Positions 1 to 7,619 of a stretch of DNA of 28,155 nt are shown here, piece after piece. The stretch lies in IMG/VR virus record IMGVR_UViG_3300036401_000828, positions 1 to 28,155 of that record. The stretch is one strand, 5' to 3'. Every line of letters begins with the position of its first letter. Positions within the stretch are counted from its first letter, which is position 1. Under the pieces are notes generated by a model that made no database searches, had not been told where the DNA came from, and saw only the letters and a program-made list of their open reading frames with translations. The position numbers and the translations under genes were made by a program. The stretch is from a virus.

Positions 1-7
1 ATGAAGT

Positions 8-55
8 GGGGTGTGAGTGGGGTGGAATGGGGTGAAATGGGGGGTGGGGGTGGGG
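8..55 (+). repeat. G-run tract with G-quadruplex potential
   Basis: Six runs of four to six G are separated by loops of one to seven bases on the plus strand, in an irregular tandem pattern of GTGGGGTG-like units. The tract meets the usual G-quadruplex rule of at least four G-runs with short loops. No gene overlaps it. Confidence 0.7.
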
Positions 56-237
56 CCGCCGTGATCGCCCGTGATTGGGAAGGCAAAAAACTACCAGTGA
101 TTAACACTGATGACGCTGGCCAGGAATAGAGGCGAAGGCTGAAATCGACGCCAATCGAGCGGTAATCGCTCAAGCCTACGCCAATCTGGGATGACCTTGG
201 GACGCGGTGGGATACACCGGGAGGGGGGTATTCCAAA

Positions 238-267
238 GATCGGGTGATCTGGTGATCGGGTGATCGG
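238..267 (+). repeat. Short tandem repeat, GGTGATC core
   Basis: GATC is repeated four times at close spacing, in units reading GGTGATC(G/T). It is non-coding and downstream of the lipoprotein gene; function unknown. Confidence 0.6.
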
Positions 268-315
268 AAGAGCAAAACCGCGTCTCTTCAAAATGCATTC
301 TGGTTGGACTAGGGA

Positions 316-334
316 TCCCTCGCTGCGCTCGGGA
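316..334. repeat. Dispersed 19-bp imperfect palindrome, copy 1
   Basis: The sequence is TCCCTCGCTGCGCTCGGGA, with TCCC/GGGA arms around a GCGCAGCG-like core on the minus strand. A second copy at 7590-7608 matches at 16 of 19 positions. It lies just past the stop of the minus-strand lipoprotein gene, where it could form an RNA stem-loop. I infer it belongs to a REP-like family dispersed in the host genome. Confidence 0.55.
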
Positions 335-347
335 GTAAACAAAAAAA

Positions 348-1592
348 TCACGGATCGATCTGCACCACGTCAAACGCCCTGCCTACCACATCGATCTGGG
401 TAACGCCGGAAGCAAGAGCATCTGTGTTCGTATCGAAGATATCGATCTCCGCGCCCTGCACCACGTAAATAACGTTGCGGCCGGAGATAGGCTGGAGGCC
501 CGTCACGTCAAAGTTCTGGCGGAAGGCCGATTCTGGGGGGAAGACAGCGGCAGATGTGCCGGTGTTGAAGATACTCAGGCAGCCGCGGACGGTATTGGCG
601 GCCGTGCCGGGCTCGACCGTACATCCGGCGGCGCCAACGTAAACGCGGTTGTTGGCGAATGCCATCTTTTCGTGGTCGCCGTCGGTAATCGGGATTGCGG
701 CTCCGGCGGTGAGTGCAGTGGCATTAATCACGGTCAGCACGCCGCAACGGGAAATCGGGCAGCCTACGACTGGGGGTGGCTGTGGCGGCGTTCCGGCAAC
801 GTAAAGATTGGAACCGTTGATCAGCCCAACCGTCGCACCAGCAACGGGAATCGGCAGGATCGGAGCGAAGGTGGCCGTGGGATTTGTAAAGTCGGCAAAG
901 GTCACGCTGGCGTTGGTGCCACCGCATTCAGCGCCGCAGTTCAGGATGAAAGCCTGCGTCTCACTGCCATTGAATACCGCGTTAACGGGCTGGTCAAGAT
1001 GCGTTGCATCTGTAACCACCTGGACAGCCGAAGTGGCCGTATCGACCACAAAAAAGGTGCTGGTGTTGGGCGGAATCTGCCCTTGCGGATCGGGAAAAAC
1101 CAGCAGCTTGGTCCCCTTGGGACTCATCACCAGCCGGCGCGCATTGCCGATGCGCAGCACCGGACGCGCGACGCCGTTGGTGGTGTCAACGGATTGAACG
1201 AAGCCGAAGTTGCGCATGGCTGCCCAGGCATTTTTACCGTCGGGGCTGATGGCGATATCAAAGGGTTGATCGCCTATAGGGGCAGGGAAAGTTACGGCTT
1301 CCGTGGTGTTATCAATGACCGTAATCAGGCTGCTGGAGCTGTCCATTACGATGGTGGTCCCGCCGGCCGTAAGCATTTTGGTGGGAGAAGAAACGCCCAG
1401 AACTTTGCTGCTAAGCAGGTCTTTCTGCGCATCCATCACGTTCACCGTGCCGGCGGCCGTATTGGAAAGCAATACTCGTTTTTTCAACCCGGTTGGCTTG
1501 GGTGCGTTATTGCTGGTGCTGGAACCGCAGCCGGCCATGGCCAGGGCAAGACTTGCAATCAACAAATGTGAAAGATAGCTGTTTCGCCGCAT
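348..1592 (-). CDS. Secreted lipoprotein with YVTN/YncE-like beta-propeller
   Basis: The 414-residue product starts with a lipoprotein signal: a basic N-terminus, a hydrophobic stretch and the lipobox LAMAGC, with the lipidated cysteine near residue 22. The rest is a run of beta-rich repeats with phrases such as TAAGTVNVMDAQ, TVIDNTTEAV and DIAISPDGKNAWAA, typical of the YVTN/lactonase-like propeller fold (family knowledge). It would be anchored in an envelope membrane facing outward; ligand unknown. Such paralogous lipoproteins are common in Acidobacteria, so I read it as host flank rather than phage cargo. Its codons look ordinary and the frame is intact. A TATAAT-like box lies about 55 bases upstream. 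The ribosome site is weak, so the start is chosen for the signal peptide. Confidence 0.85.
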   Translation of the reverse strand: MRRNSYLSHLLIASLALAMAGCGSSTSNNAPKPTGLKKRVLLSNTAAGTVNVMDAQKDLLSSKVLGVSSPTKMLTAGGTTIVMDSSSSLITVIDNTTEAVTFPAPIGDQPFDIAISPDGKNAWAAMRNFGFVQSVDTTNGVARPVLRIGNARRLVMSPKGTKLLVFPDPQGQIPPNTSTFFVVDTATSAVQVVTDATHLDQPVNAVFNGSETQAFILNCGAECGGTNASVTFADFTNPTATFAPILPIPVAGATVGLINGSNLYVAGTPPQPPPVVGCPISRCGVLTVINATALTAGAAIPITDGDHEKMAFANNRVYVGAAGCTVEPGTAANTVRGCLSIFNTGTSAAVFPPESAFRQNFDVTGLQPISGRNVIYVVQGAEIDIFDTNTDALASGVTQIDVVGRAFDVVQIDP

Positions 1593-1646
1593 TCTTTATT
1601 TAGACCGTTTCCTCTGGGAGCCGCGCCAAATGATGTTGAAATCGCG

Positions 1647-1652
1647 ATTATA
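1647..1652 (-). promoter_or_regulatory. Candidate -10 box for the propeller lipoprotein gene
   Basis: Reading the minus strand gives a perfect TATAAT about 55 bases upstream of the start at 1592. A good -35 box at 16-18 bases spacing is not visible; TTGAAA lies only 10 bases upstream. The call is therefore tentative. Confidence 0.35.
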
Positions 1653-1711
1653 ACAGAGCCACTTTCAAGCGCCCTGGAGCTTCCATCCGAGCTGGGGCTG
1701 GGCGCGCTCGG

Positions 1712-1761
1712 CTGCAGTAATGGGCGACTTAGATTGCAGTACGGGCGATTTAGGTTGCAGT
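1712..1761 (+). repeat. Tandem 21-22 bp repeat, 2.3 copies
   Basis: Two units begin CTGCAGTAATGGGCGACTTAG and TTGCAGTACGGGCGATTTAG, followed by a third partial TTGCAGT. It sits between the last phage gene (ends at 1789) and the host lipoprotein promoter, where a prophage end would be expected. Mu-type transposases bind roughly 22-bp sites near phage ends, so it could be an end-binding site. That is inference only. Confidence 0.5.
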
Positions 1762-1788
1762 GAGTCATTCGCGGCAGATTCGCCCGGA

Positions 1789-2079
1789 TCATCCCTTCAC
1801 CAGTGTGGCCAAGAACCCCGTGGCACGGTCAGCGGAGGCGTGGTGGTCTGCTACCCTCTCGACGTGTGCCTGGACTTCAGCGCGGATGTCGTCCTCAGTC
1901 ATAGTGGAGGCGATGTCATAGATGGTGTGGTGAGAGGTGGTAGACGCATCGCCACAGCACTGCGCAACGATGGCGACCGCACCATCGGAAAGAGATATAA
2001 AGCGCACTGCCTCAGCCGTGTGTTGAACGTCCACTCCTTCACGATCTTTAATTGTCACTGTGTGTGTTATATGCGCCAT
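1789..2079 (-). CDS. Small phage protein, last gene of the late operon
   Basis: The 96-residue soluble protein has no signal peptide or membrane segment and is rich in His, Asp and Ala, with several Cys and His near the middle (AQCCGD, TSHHTIYD). I do not recognise a family. An AAGG site lies just before the ATG, and the gene follows the tail-tip gene by 20 bases, so it is transcribed with the tail module. Its place at the end of the operon suggests a tail-associated or moron protein. Beyond it the DNA turns into repeats and host genes. Confidence 0.7.
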   Translation of the reverse strand: MAHITHTVTIKDREGVDVQHTAEAVRFISLSDGAVAIVAQCCGDASTTSHHTIYDIASTMTEDDIRAEVQAHVERVADHHASADRATGFLATLVKG

Positions 2080-2099
2080 TTCGCCTTATCCCTTTTTAG

Positions 2100-5000
2100 T
2101 TATGGGTTGGGAAGCCTGTTGCCTCCGCCGAATCCGTTACCAGCTCCACTGCCGCCCCCGGTCCCCGTTCCACCGCCTCCGCTCACAGTGGTGATCGTGC
2201 CGAATGTAACGATCCCGTTGTTCGATGTTTTAATATGCTCGCTCTGTGTTGCAAGAAAGACCACGGAACCGCCAGTGAACGCCGGGTCAATGCAGTAGAC
2301 CAACCAGGTGCCTAAACCAGAAGGAGTCACCGATCCGCTGTTGTATGATACCTGGCCATCGCCAAATTGAATTACGCAGGCTGCAACAAGAATCGTGGAG
2401 GTACCTCCGCTCTGGGTCAGCGGGTTTGATCCAGTGAGAATGCCGTTGGCATTCACCGGATTGTTGCCGAACGTGCCGCGAAGACGCTGGTTTCCATTGG
2501 AATCAACCTGCGCCAAAGGAGCCAGGCCGGACGGAATCACGGCACGCAGCGACAGCGCGGTGTTGCTGGTATCTGAAAATGCCGTGGGCAGATACTGCAG
2601 CAGCGTGAGGTCGATTGTGGGCTGGTTGGTTTGGCCGCTTCCGCTGTTGCCGCTGCCATCGGCTGCGGGAATCGTGAAGTCGGCCTTCATGATTTCGTAG
2701 TCGCCCTGGTACTCCTCGCTGATGGTTGCGTCCAACGTAATGATGTCGCCGCAGAGCTGCGAGATCAACGCGCGCGGAGTGCCGGGAATGGAGAGATCGA
2801 CAGCGTCCATCAAGCATTTGATCGTGCCCGCCCATGGCGCGCTGTAAGGAACGGTGTTGATGCCCAGGTTTCTGTTGAGCTGGAAATTCATAATGCGCTG
2901 CGCGCGCTCTGCGGTGTTGTTGCCAAGGTTGATGGAGAGCGGCACCACGCGGAAGATGGGCGTGAGGCTGAGCCCGCGCTGCCCAATCGCGTTCTGGTGC
3001 TGCTGATGGTCCGCAACCGGAGCGCGTACGGCGAAGCGGCTCTCCGGCGTGCCCACGGTGCCGTTGCCGCTGATAACACCAGCGGCCGCGCTGGTGGTTT
3101 GTCGATATGCGGAGCCAGCTCCGTCCGCCACCTGCAGTCCCCACGCGAATACCGAGGTGTTGATGGCACTAAATCCAAAGTCCACACGCACCGCGCCGGA
3201 ACCGGTCCAGACGGCGCTATGCGTGAAGGAGAAAAACTGCCATGCGTTGGTCACAGTTACCGGGACGTTTTGAGTGTCGAACGCACCCCGACTCAGCTGT
3301 ATCACAATAGAGATATTCGATGCCGCCTTCAGCCAGATGCCGGCCGTGACTGGAACGCCGTTGAGAGAATTGAATCCCAGCACCTGGCCCCATCCCCAGT
3401 TCGTGCCGGTTGCGGCGGAGGTGATCGTGTCCGCAGTGTTGCCGCCCAGCGGATCGACCTGGTTGTTTCCCACCACGGTCGCGTTGGTATAGAGATACAC
3501 CGCATTGGTGAAGTCTTCTGACCACAGCGCCCAGTTCGCGTTGCCGCCTTGCGCGTAAGTAAATTTATTGGCGGCGGGAATGGATGTGATGTTAAACACA
3601 CCATCGAACGCCGCTTCATGCGTGGTGCCGTCCTGCGGCGGCACAATCTGAATGCTCTGGCCCACGGTAAAAGGATGGTTCGTCTTGGTCTGGACCGTCA
3701 CCATGCTCTGGCCGTTGCGCGAGAGGCCGCTGTTGGCGATGGTATCGATATCGGCGATGCCCTGCGCGTTGAGATCGTTGAACGTGGCGACCAAGCGGTT
3801 CTGCGCGCCATGCAAATTGATCTTGTCAAACTCGGCCGTGCCGGGCACAACGTGATCTGATTTCAGAAGGAACGTCGACGTGCGCGGCTTGTCCGGGCAG
3901 ATATATATCTGGCCGTTGGCTTCAGTGATGTAGAGCTGCGACATCAGGCAGAGTTGCTTCAGCGCATCCATCAAAGCAGTGCGCTGAGGAAACGCAATCG
4001 AAGATTCAAAACGCTTCTGGCCGTTCGCCAGCACAGTGTTGCACCAGCTCACAGAATCGGCGAAGGACGACCAGTTGATGCGCGCTTTTTCCGCCGCGAC
4101 GAAATCACCGCCTGCAGCGCGCGCCGCGCTGGGATTCCATTCCGGTTTGAGCATGGTCCGCGCAATTGCGTCCAGACACTGCTCCGCGCCGTTGGTGCTG
4201 AAGGCGTATCCCGTTTGGTTTCCGCTGCCATCAAACTGCCGCACCACCATGGTGCGATAGTCGCCCACAATTGTCAGGGTGGCGCTGGGCGCGGCCGGAT
4301 CGGGAGGAACGTTGAACATGGCATACGCTTTGCGGCTGTACGTGGTGGGCTGGAAGTTCGCCGGCAATTGCGACCAGAAATTATCCACGCCCTGGTCCTG
4401 ATTCACCGGAGCAACCGACACCTCGTCAAACCATGCCGTCCCCGCTACTGCTCCTCCATAGCCAAGCTGGCAATAGAGGCGAATTGTGCCGCTGGCGTTG
4501 GGGATGAACACGCAAGAGACAAAGGTCCATGCGTGCGCAGCGCCATCAGCCGCGACTCCAACATCCGGCTGAGTCGATAAGAAATCAAAACCGCTTTTGC
4601 CTAAGATGGAGAAAGAAGTCACGCCGGACACCGTATCGATATTCAGCAACGCGCCATCGCCGGTTGCCGAGGGCACGCCGGACGTCATGATCCATCCCTG
4701 CAGCGTATAAGCCAGGCCGCCAACCACAGCGAAATCCTGCGACGAAAAAGAATTTGCGGCAGTACCGTTGCTGATCTTCAGAGAGTTGCTGCCGGCATGC
4801 TGCTGGTCATTGGCGATCACCAGGTTATTTCCGCCGCCCAGCGTCCAGCCAGTGGCTTGCGCGCCCAGCGTTCCCGTTTCGCCGCCGCCATTCACAATCA
4901 GATTCGATGGCGCAATGGAACCGGGTAGACGTCCGTTCGATACCGGCGAAAGCCCCGCGCCCAGCGTTCCATCTATGCCAGGATGGAAATGCACCAGCGT

Positions 5001-5228
5001 GACATCGGATTCGTCTGCTTTCTTGCTGTTGATAAAGAGCCGCTCAATGCCGTCCCACTCGCCTTCCGCCAGGATGCGCGTGACGATCCGGTTTTTATTG
5101 CTGAGCGCGTGATTCAGAATCTCATTGCCCTGGGCGCGCACATAGCCATAGGCCACGGGAAGATCGATGCCGAGCTGGGCATTGGCCACATCGGCCGGAT
5201 TGAGCGTTACTGTGCGCGACCTGAGCAT
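2100..5228 (-). CDS. Tail tip / host-specificity protein (gpJ-like) with two carbohydrate-binding-like insertions
   Basis: The 1042-residue product fills the slot of the lambda gpJ-type central tail hub, downstream of a DUF2163-like hub gene. The N-terminus (NPADVANAQLGIDLPVAYGY) and the blocks around residues 290-480 and 745-870 read as hub domains. Two beta-sandwich insertions interrupt it. Residues about 108-275 (NLIVNGGGETG start, AWFDEVSV end) resemble a CBM4/9-like module. Residues about 565-725 (WALWSEDFTNA start, WGLQVADGAGSAYRQTT end) match the domain in the neighbouring tail protein at 6095-7378. The C-terminus is glycine-rich. It probably contacts the cell surface and decides adsorption. 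The family is inferred from position and fold pattern rather than a single diagnostic motif. Confidence 0.75.
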   Translation of the reverse strand: MLRSRTVTLNPADVANAQLGIDLPVAYGYVRAQGNEILNHALSNKNRIVTRILAEGEWDGIERLFINSKKADESDVTLVHFHPGIDGTLGAGLSPVSNGRLPGSIAPSNLIVNGGGETGTLGAQATGWTLGGGNNLVIANDQQHAGSNSLKISNGTAANSFSSQDFAVVGGLAYTLQGWIMTSGVPSATGDGALLNIDTVSGVTSFSILGKSGFDFLSTQPDVGVAADGAAHAWTFVSCVFIPNASGTIRLYCQLGYGGAVAGTAWFDEVSVAPVNQDQGVDNFWSQLPANFQPTTYSRKAYAMFNVPPDPAAPSATLTIVGDYRTMVVRQFDGSGNQTGYAFSTNGAEQCLDAIARTMLKPEWNPSAARAAGGDFVAAEKARINWSSFADSVSWCNTVLANGQKRFESSIAFPQRTALMDALKQLCLMSQLYITEANGQIYICPDKPRTSTFLLKSDHVVPGTAEFDKINLHGAQNRLVATFNDLNAQGIADIDTIANSGLSRNGQSMVTVQTKTNHPFTVGQSIQIVPPQDGTTHEAAFDGVFNITSIPAANKFTYAQGGNANWALWSEDFTNAVYLYTNATVVGNNQVDPLGGNTADTITSAATGTNWGWGQVLGFNSLNGVPVTAGIWLKAASNISIVIQLSRGAFDTQNVPVTVTNAWQFFSFTHSAVWTGSGAVRVDFGFSAINTSVFAWGLQVADGAGSAYRQTTSAAAGVISGNGTVGTPESRFAVRAPVADHQQHQNAIGQRGLSLTPIFRVVPLSINLGNNTAERAQRIMNFQLNRNLGINTVPYSAPWAGTIKCLMDAVDLSIPGTPRALISQLCGDIITLDATISEEYQGDYEIMKADFTIPAADGSGNSGSGQTNQPTIDLTLLQYLPTAFSDTSNTALSLRAVIPSGLAPLAQVDSNGNQRLRGTFGNNPVNANGILTGSNPLTQSGGTSTILVAACVIQFGDGQVSYNSGSVTPSGLGTWLVYCIDPAFTGGSVVFLATQSEHIKTSNNGIVTFGTITTVSGGGGTGTGGGSGAGNGFGGGNRLPNP

Positions 5229-5234
5229 AAGTTT

Positions 5235-5948
5235 TTAGGAGATAAGCGGGAACGGCCCTCTTCCTCTTCCTCCTCCGCGATTCTGCGGGTCCGGCCTGTC
5301 AATCAGCGAGGTGACCGGCACATTCACAGTGTTCGGCACCGTGGTAAGGATGCCGGGATATCTCTCCTGCGCCAGGCGCGTTGCGTCCTGGCAATCCACC
5401 AGGCGCTTGGGGCATGCTGTGGCAGATCCCGTGGACCCGCATTGCGCCGACTTAAAACGGAAGGTGCAGGTTTCCACTTGCACGTCGCCGGCAAGAACAA
5501 ATTGCCCAGGATCGAAGAGCTGCAGTTCGCGGAAGCCGGCTTCATCTTCCTTGGGATTCTGCTCAGTCAGGGAGCAGTGAAATGAGCGGATGGCCACGTC
5601 GAGCAGTGGAACCCACAGGCGCGTGACGGCGTACGCGCCTTCGAACTCATGGTTCTTGAGCGCCGCCGCCACGTCGCGGTCAATCGTGTTGCCGGAAATG
5701 TTTTGCAGCAGCAGATCGCCGGCGTTGCTGGTCATGTCCCTGGTGCAGGTGAAGTTGCAGCCGCTCTTGATCCATCCGTTATAGAACTGCGTTGCGCCGG
5801 TGAACGCCGTGGGATAACTGCCTTCAAAGTCGCCCCAGAAATATTGCGTGCCGTCGAGCGTCTGGATATCGACGAGGACGACAGGCACGAACGATCCGCC
5901 TTGCTTGGAGAGAAAGAGTTCGGTGCCGGCTGGCTGTGTGATGGGCAT
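5235..5948 (-). CDS. Tail hub protein, DUF2163 / phage BR0599-like, cysteine cluster
   Basis: The 237-residue protein has the layout of the DUF2163/BR0599 tail proteins of transposable siphophages. Its N-terminal half describes a beta domain (TLDGTQYFWGDFEGSYPTAF). It then has a C-terminal cysteine cluster C161-x8-C170-G-x7-C179-P-K-x5-C186, the pattern family members show as CxxxFxxxxCG...CdKt...C. The four cysteines sit where lambda gpL, a related hub protein, binds an iron-sulfur cluster, so metal binding is plausible but unproven. Three more cysteines (64, 68, 125) lie earlier. The gene starts directly on the stop of the 49-residue gene and ends seven bases before the gpJ-like gene, consistent with a hub assembly unit. 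Confidence 0.75.
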   Translation of the reverse strand: MPITQPAGTELFLSKQGGSFVPVVLVDIQTLDGTQYFWGDFEGSYPTAFTGATQFYNGWIKSGCNFTCTRDMTSNAGDLLLQNISGNTIDRDVAAALKNHEFEGAYAVTRLWVPLLDVAIRSFHCSLTEQNPKEDEAGFRELQLFDPGQFVLAGDVQVETCTFRFKSAQCGSTGSATACPKRLVDCQDATRLAQERYPGILTTVPNTVNVPVTSLIDRPDPQNRGGGRGRGPFPLIS

Positions 5949-6098
5949 TCAGTTCACCCCGCATCGGTGCGCCTGGCGGAGCATGATCATAAGCGGGCCG
6001 ACAATGTAGTAGGTGTAGTTGTAGGGATAAGGAGCATCACCTCTTCCGATTTTGGTTATCCATTTACCCTTCCGTGGCCAAACCCAGCGAAGTCTCAT
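5949..6098 (-). CDS. Short tail-module protein of 49 residues
   Basis: This small gene exactly fills the gap between two tail genes. Its ATG overlaps the stop of the 427-residue gene as ATGA (6095-6098), and its TGA directly abuts the ATG of the DUF2163-like gene. The product starts MRLRWVWPRKGKW, then has a tyrosine-rich stretch (PYPYNYTYY) followed by a hydrophobic VGPLMIML. I recognise no family. Perfect junctions at both ends argue for real translation, since a gap of this kind would otherwise need explaining. It may be a small tail-assembly or membrane-active peptide. Confidence 0.6.
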   Translation of the reverse strand: MRLRWVWPRKGKWITKIGRGDAPYPYNYTYYIVGPLMIMLRQAHRCGVN

Positions 6099-7378
6099 CG
6101 CATTACCTCGATTGCGTCCGCCGCGACGATGAAGCCGGAGCTGGACGCGTTTTTTGTATTTGTCGGCGCGAGCTTCACGCGGTGCTGGCCCAGAGATACG
6201 CTCTGCACCGTCATGAGCGCGGACGATGCGGCGTGCGCCGCAGAATAGAGATCAATCGTCCCCTGGGAAACGCCATCGAGGAACACCTGCATGATTCCCA
6301 TCTGCGCGTTCTTTGGCGCCCACACCCTGAATCCATAGCCCACATATATCCACTCCGCGGCATCCGTGGTGACGGTACCGGGATCGAAGTAAGCGAAGCC
6401 ATTGTGATAATTCACATTCTGCTGCGCAGCGAGAAGCGCGGCGGCTGCTCCCGTTGTCTGCGTGTACGTGCTGGCAGCTCCGGTACCGCCGAACTCAAGC
6501 TGCGCGCCCCATACATGGTAGGCAATCGCGTTTGACGTGGGGCTGAGCAACATGAAGGTGAGAGCGGTTGCAGCATCATTCAGCACCACAGAGATTGAGA
6601 CGCGCTGCCATGCGGTGCTGAGCGCGAATACCTGGCTGGTAGTGCCGGTTGCATCGAATACCTGCAGCGTGATGGAAGGTGTGCCGGATGCAGCTTTGAG
6701 CCAGATGCTGAGGGTCACGCGTTGTCCGCCCACTGGAAACGGCGTGGTCACGGTCTGGGTGAGCTGCGCGGTGGAACCTGTCACAGAGAAGGCCACGGAA
6801 TCGGCCGTCGCGCCGCCGTTGGGATCGGTGACCACGTTCGGCGTGACAGTGGCGTTGGCCTTGGTCCATGCAGCGTTGTCAAACTGCTCTGACCACAGAA
6901 CGTAATTCTTGTCGCCATGGTCCCACGTTCCCGTGAGCTTCACCAGGTCCTGGCCATAGTCGCCGCGCTCTTCCACAAAGATTGAATCCACGCCCCAGTT
7001 GCCGGGATATTGAAACATCGCAACCTTGGGAATCTCAACGAACGTGGCGCTCACGTTCACCTGGTTATTTCCCACGCGCTCAAACTGCGGCTCAGCCAGA
7101 AACTTGCCGCTGTAGTAGCGGTTGTCGTCGATATCGAAATAAGAGAAGAACCCTTTGCGGTACTGCCTGAACCATTGCCGCAGCGACTGATAGGTGGAGA
7201 AAGGGACTTTGTCCCAGTGGAGCTGCCACTCCATGCCGCGCACCAGCATGTCGCGGTCATACTCTTGTCCGCTGCGGGCCTGCCAGCTCACGTCCGTGGC
7301 GGGATCTTTGTGCGGAATCGAATAGTGCGGATTCATCACGCTCGCCGCAGTCGGATTCAGGATGTTCTGCTCGCTCAT
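6095..7378 (-). CDS. Distal tail protein (DUF2460-like) with carbohydrate-binding-like domain
   Basis: The 427-residue protein has three parts. Residues 1-125 resemble a distal tail or DUF2460-type domain (YDRDMLVRGMEWQLHW, YQSLRQWFRQYRKGFFSYFD), which ties the tail tube to the hub. Residues about 158-312 form a beta-sandwich found in many phage tail proteins (LWSEQFDNAAWTKANATV, IWLKAAS, WGAQLEFG), thought to bind surface sugars. Residues about 325-427 form another beta-sandwich ending SSGFIVAADAIEVMR, as in galactose-binding-like modules. The middle domain has a sister in the gpJ-like protein. It overlaps the FtsK-gamma gene upstream and the 49-residue gene downstream, each by ATGA. Confidence 0.75.
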   Translation of the reverse strand: MSEQNILNPTAASVMNPHYSIPHKDPATDVSWQARSGQEYDRDMLVRGMEWQLHWDKVPFSTYQSLRQWFRQYRKGFFSYFDIDDNRYYSGKFLAEPQFERVGNNQVNVSATFVEIPKVAMFQYPGNWGVDSIFVEERGDYGQDLVKLTGTWDHGDKNYVLWSEQFDNAAWTKANATVTPNVVTDPNGGATADSVAFSVTGSTAQLTQTVTTPFPVGGQRVTLSIWLKAASGTPSITLQVFDATGTTSQVFALSTAWQRVSISVVLNDAATALTFMLLSPTSNAIAYHVWGAQLEFGGTGAASTYTQTTGAAAALLAAQQNVNYHNGFAYFDPGTVTTDAAEWIYVGYGFRVWAPKNAQMGIMQVFLDGVSQGTIDLYSAAHAASSALMTVQSVSLGQHRVKLAPTNTKNASSSGFIVAADAIEVMR

Positions 7379-7584
7379 GCTTTCGATTCCGGTCGCTTCA
7401 ACACTTCCCGAGGTTGTATGCCATTTTCCGGCCCCACAATTCCGTTGGCCTCCATAAGGTTCATCAACTGCAGGGCGCGCCCATATCCAATTCCCAAGCG
7501 GCGTTGCAGCAAACTATTGGAGGCTTTGCCAAACTCGATCACCAGATTCACGGCATCCTGATAAAGCTCGTCTTGCTCACTCAT
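7375..7584 (-). CDS. Stand-alone FtsK gamma (winged-helix) domain protein
   Basis: The 69-residue product is almost wholly an FtsK gamma domain: DELYQDAVNLVIEFGKASNS, then LQRRLGIGYGRALQLMNLME, then GIVGPENG and REVL. In FtsK/SpoIIIE this C-terminal winged helix reads KOPS/SRS DNA and activates XerD at dif. Here no motor domain is attached. The recognition helix is altered: the N, R and E of the usual N-R-A-A-R-x-x-E stretch are G, Q and N, so DNA specificity may differ. The gene lies between tape measure and distal tail genes, overlaps the latter by ATGA, and takes its GAGGGA ribosome site from a dispersed repeat. Its role in a tail module is unknown. Confidence 0.85.
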   Translation of the reverse strand: MSEQDELYQDAVNLVIEFGKASNSLLQRRLGIGYGRALQLMNLMEANGIVGPENGIQPREVLKRPESKA

Positions 7585-7589
7585 AGGGT

Positions 7590-7608
7590 TCCCTCACTTC
7601 GTTCGGGA
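7590..7608. repeat. Dispersed 19-bp imperfect palindrome, copy 2
   Basis: TCCCTCACTTCGTTCGGGA matches the copy at 316-334 at 16 of 19 positions. It occupies the only gap between the tape measure and FtsK-gamma genes, and its minus strand provides the GAGGGA that serves as ribosome site for the latter. Confidence 0.5.
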
Positions 7609-7619
7609 CAATTTTTCAT

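Larger units (their letters stand above)
1..347. other. Non-coding left edge with low-complexity repeats
   Basis: No convincing gene is visible in these bases; the open frames are short and arginine/proline-rich. The stretch holds a G-rich tract, a short GGTGATC-type tandem repeat and a dispersed palindrome, listed separately. It lies downstream of the beta-propeller lipoprotein gene, so it is probably intergenic DNA. Confidence 0.6.

Noticed and set aside
91-351. Minus-strand 86-codon frame at the left edge
   Set aside because: Proline/arginine-rich with repeats; it ends in low-complexity DNA and shows no start signal.
672-1571. Long plus-strand open frame opposite the beta-propeller gene
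   Set aside because: It is an arginine/glycine-rich mirror of a good minus-strand gene, with no ribosome site or family pattern.
1559-1792. Minus-strand 77-codon frame with a CNL-RP repeat
   Set aside because: The repeat comes from the non-coding 21-22 bp tandem repeat; the frame has no ribosome site and overlaps the lipoprotein start and promoter.
2631-3521. Plus-strand open frame of nearly 300 codons opposite the tail-tip gene
   Set aside because: Composition is that of a shadow frame in GC-rich DNA; the minus-strand gene has clear domains and junctions.
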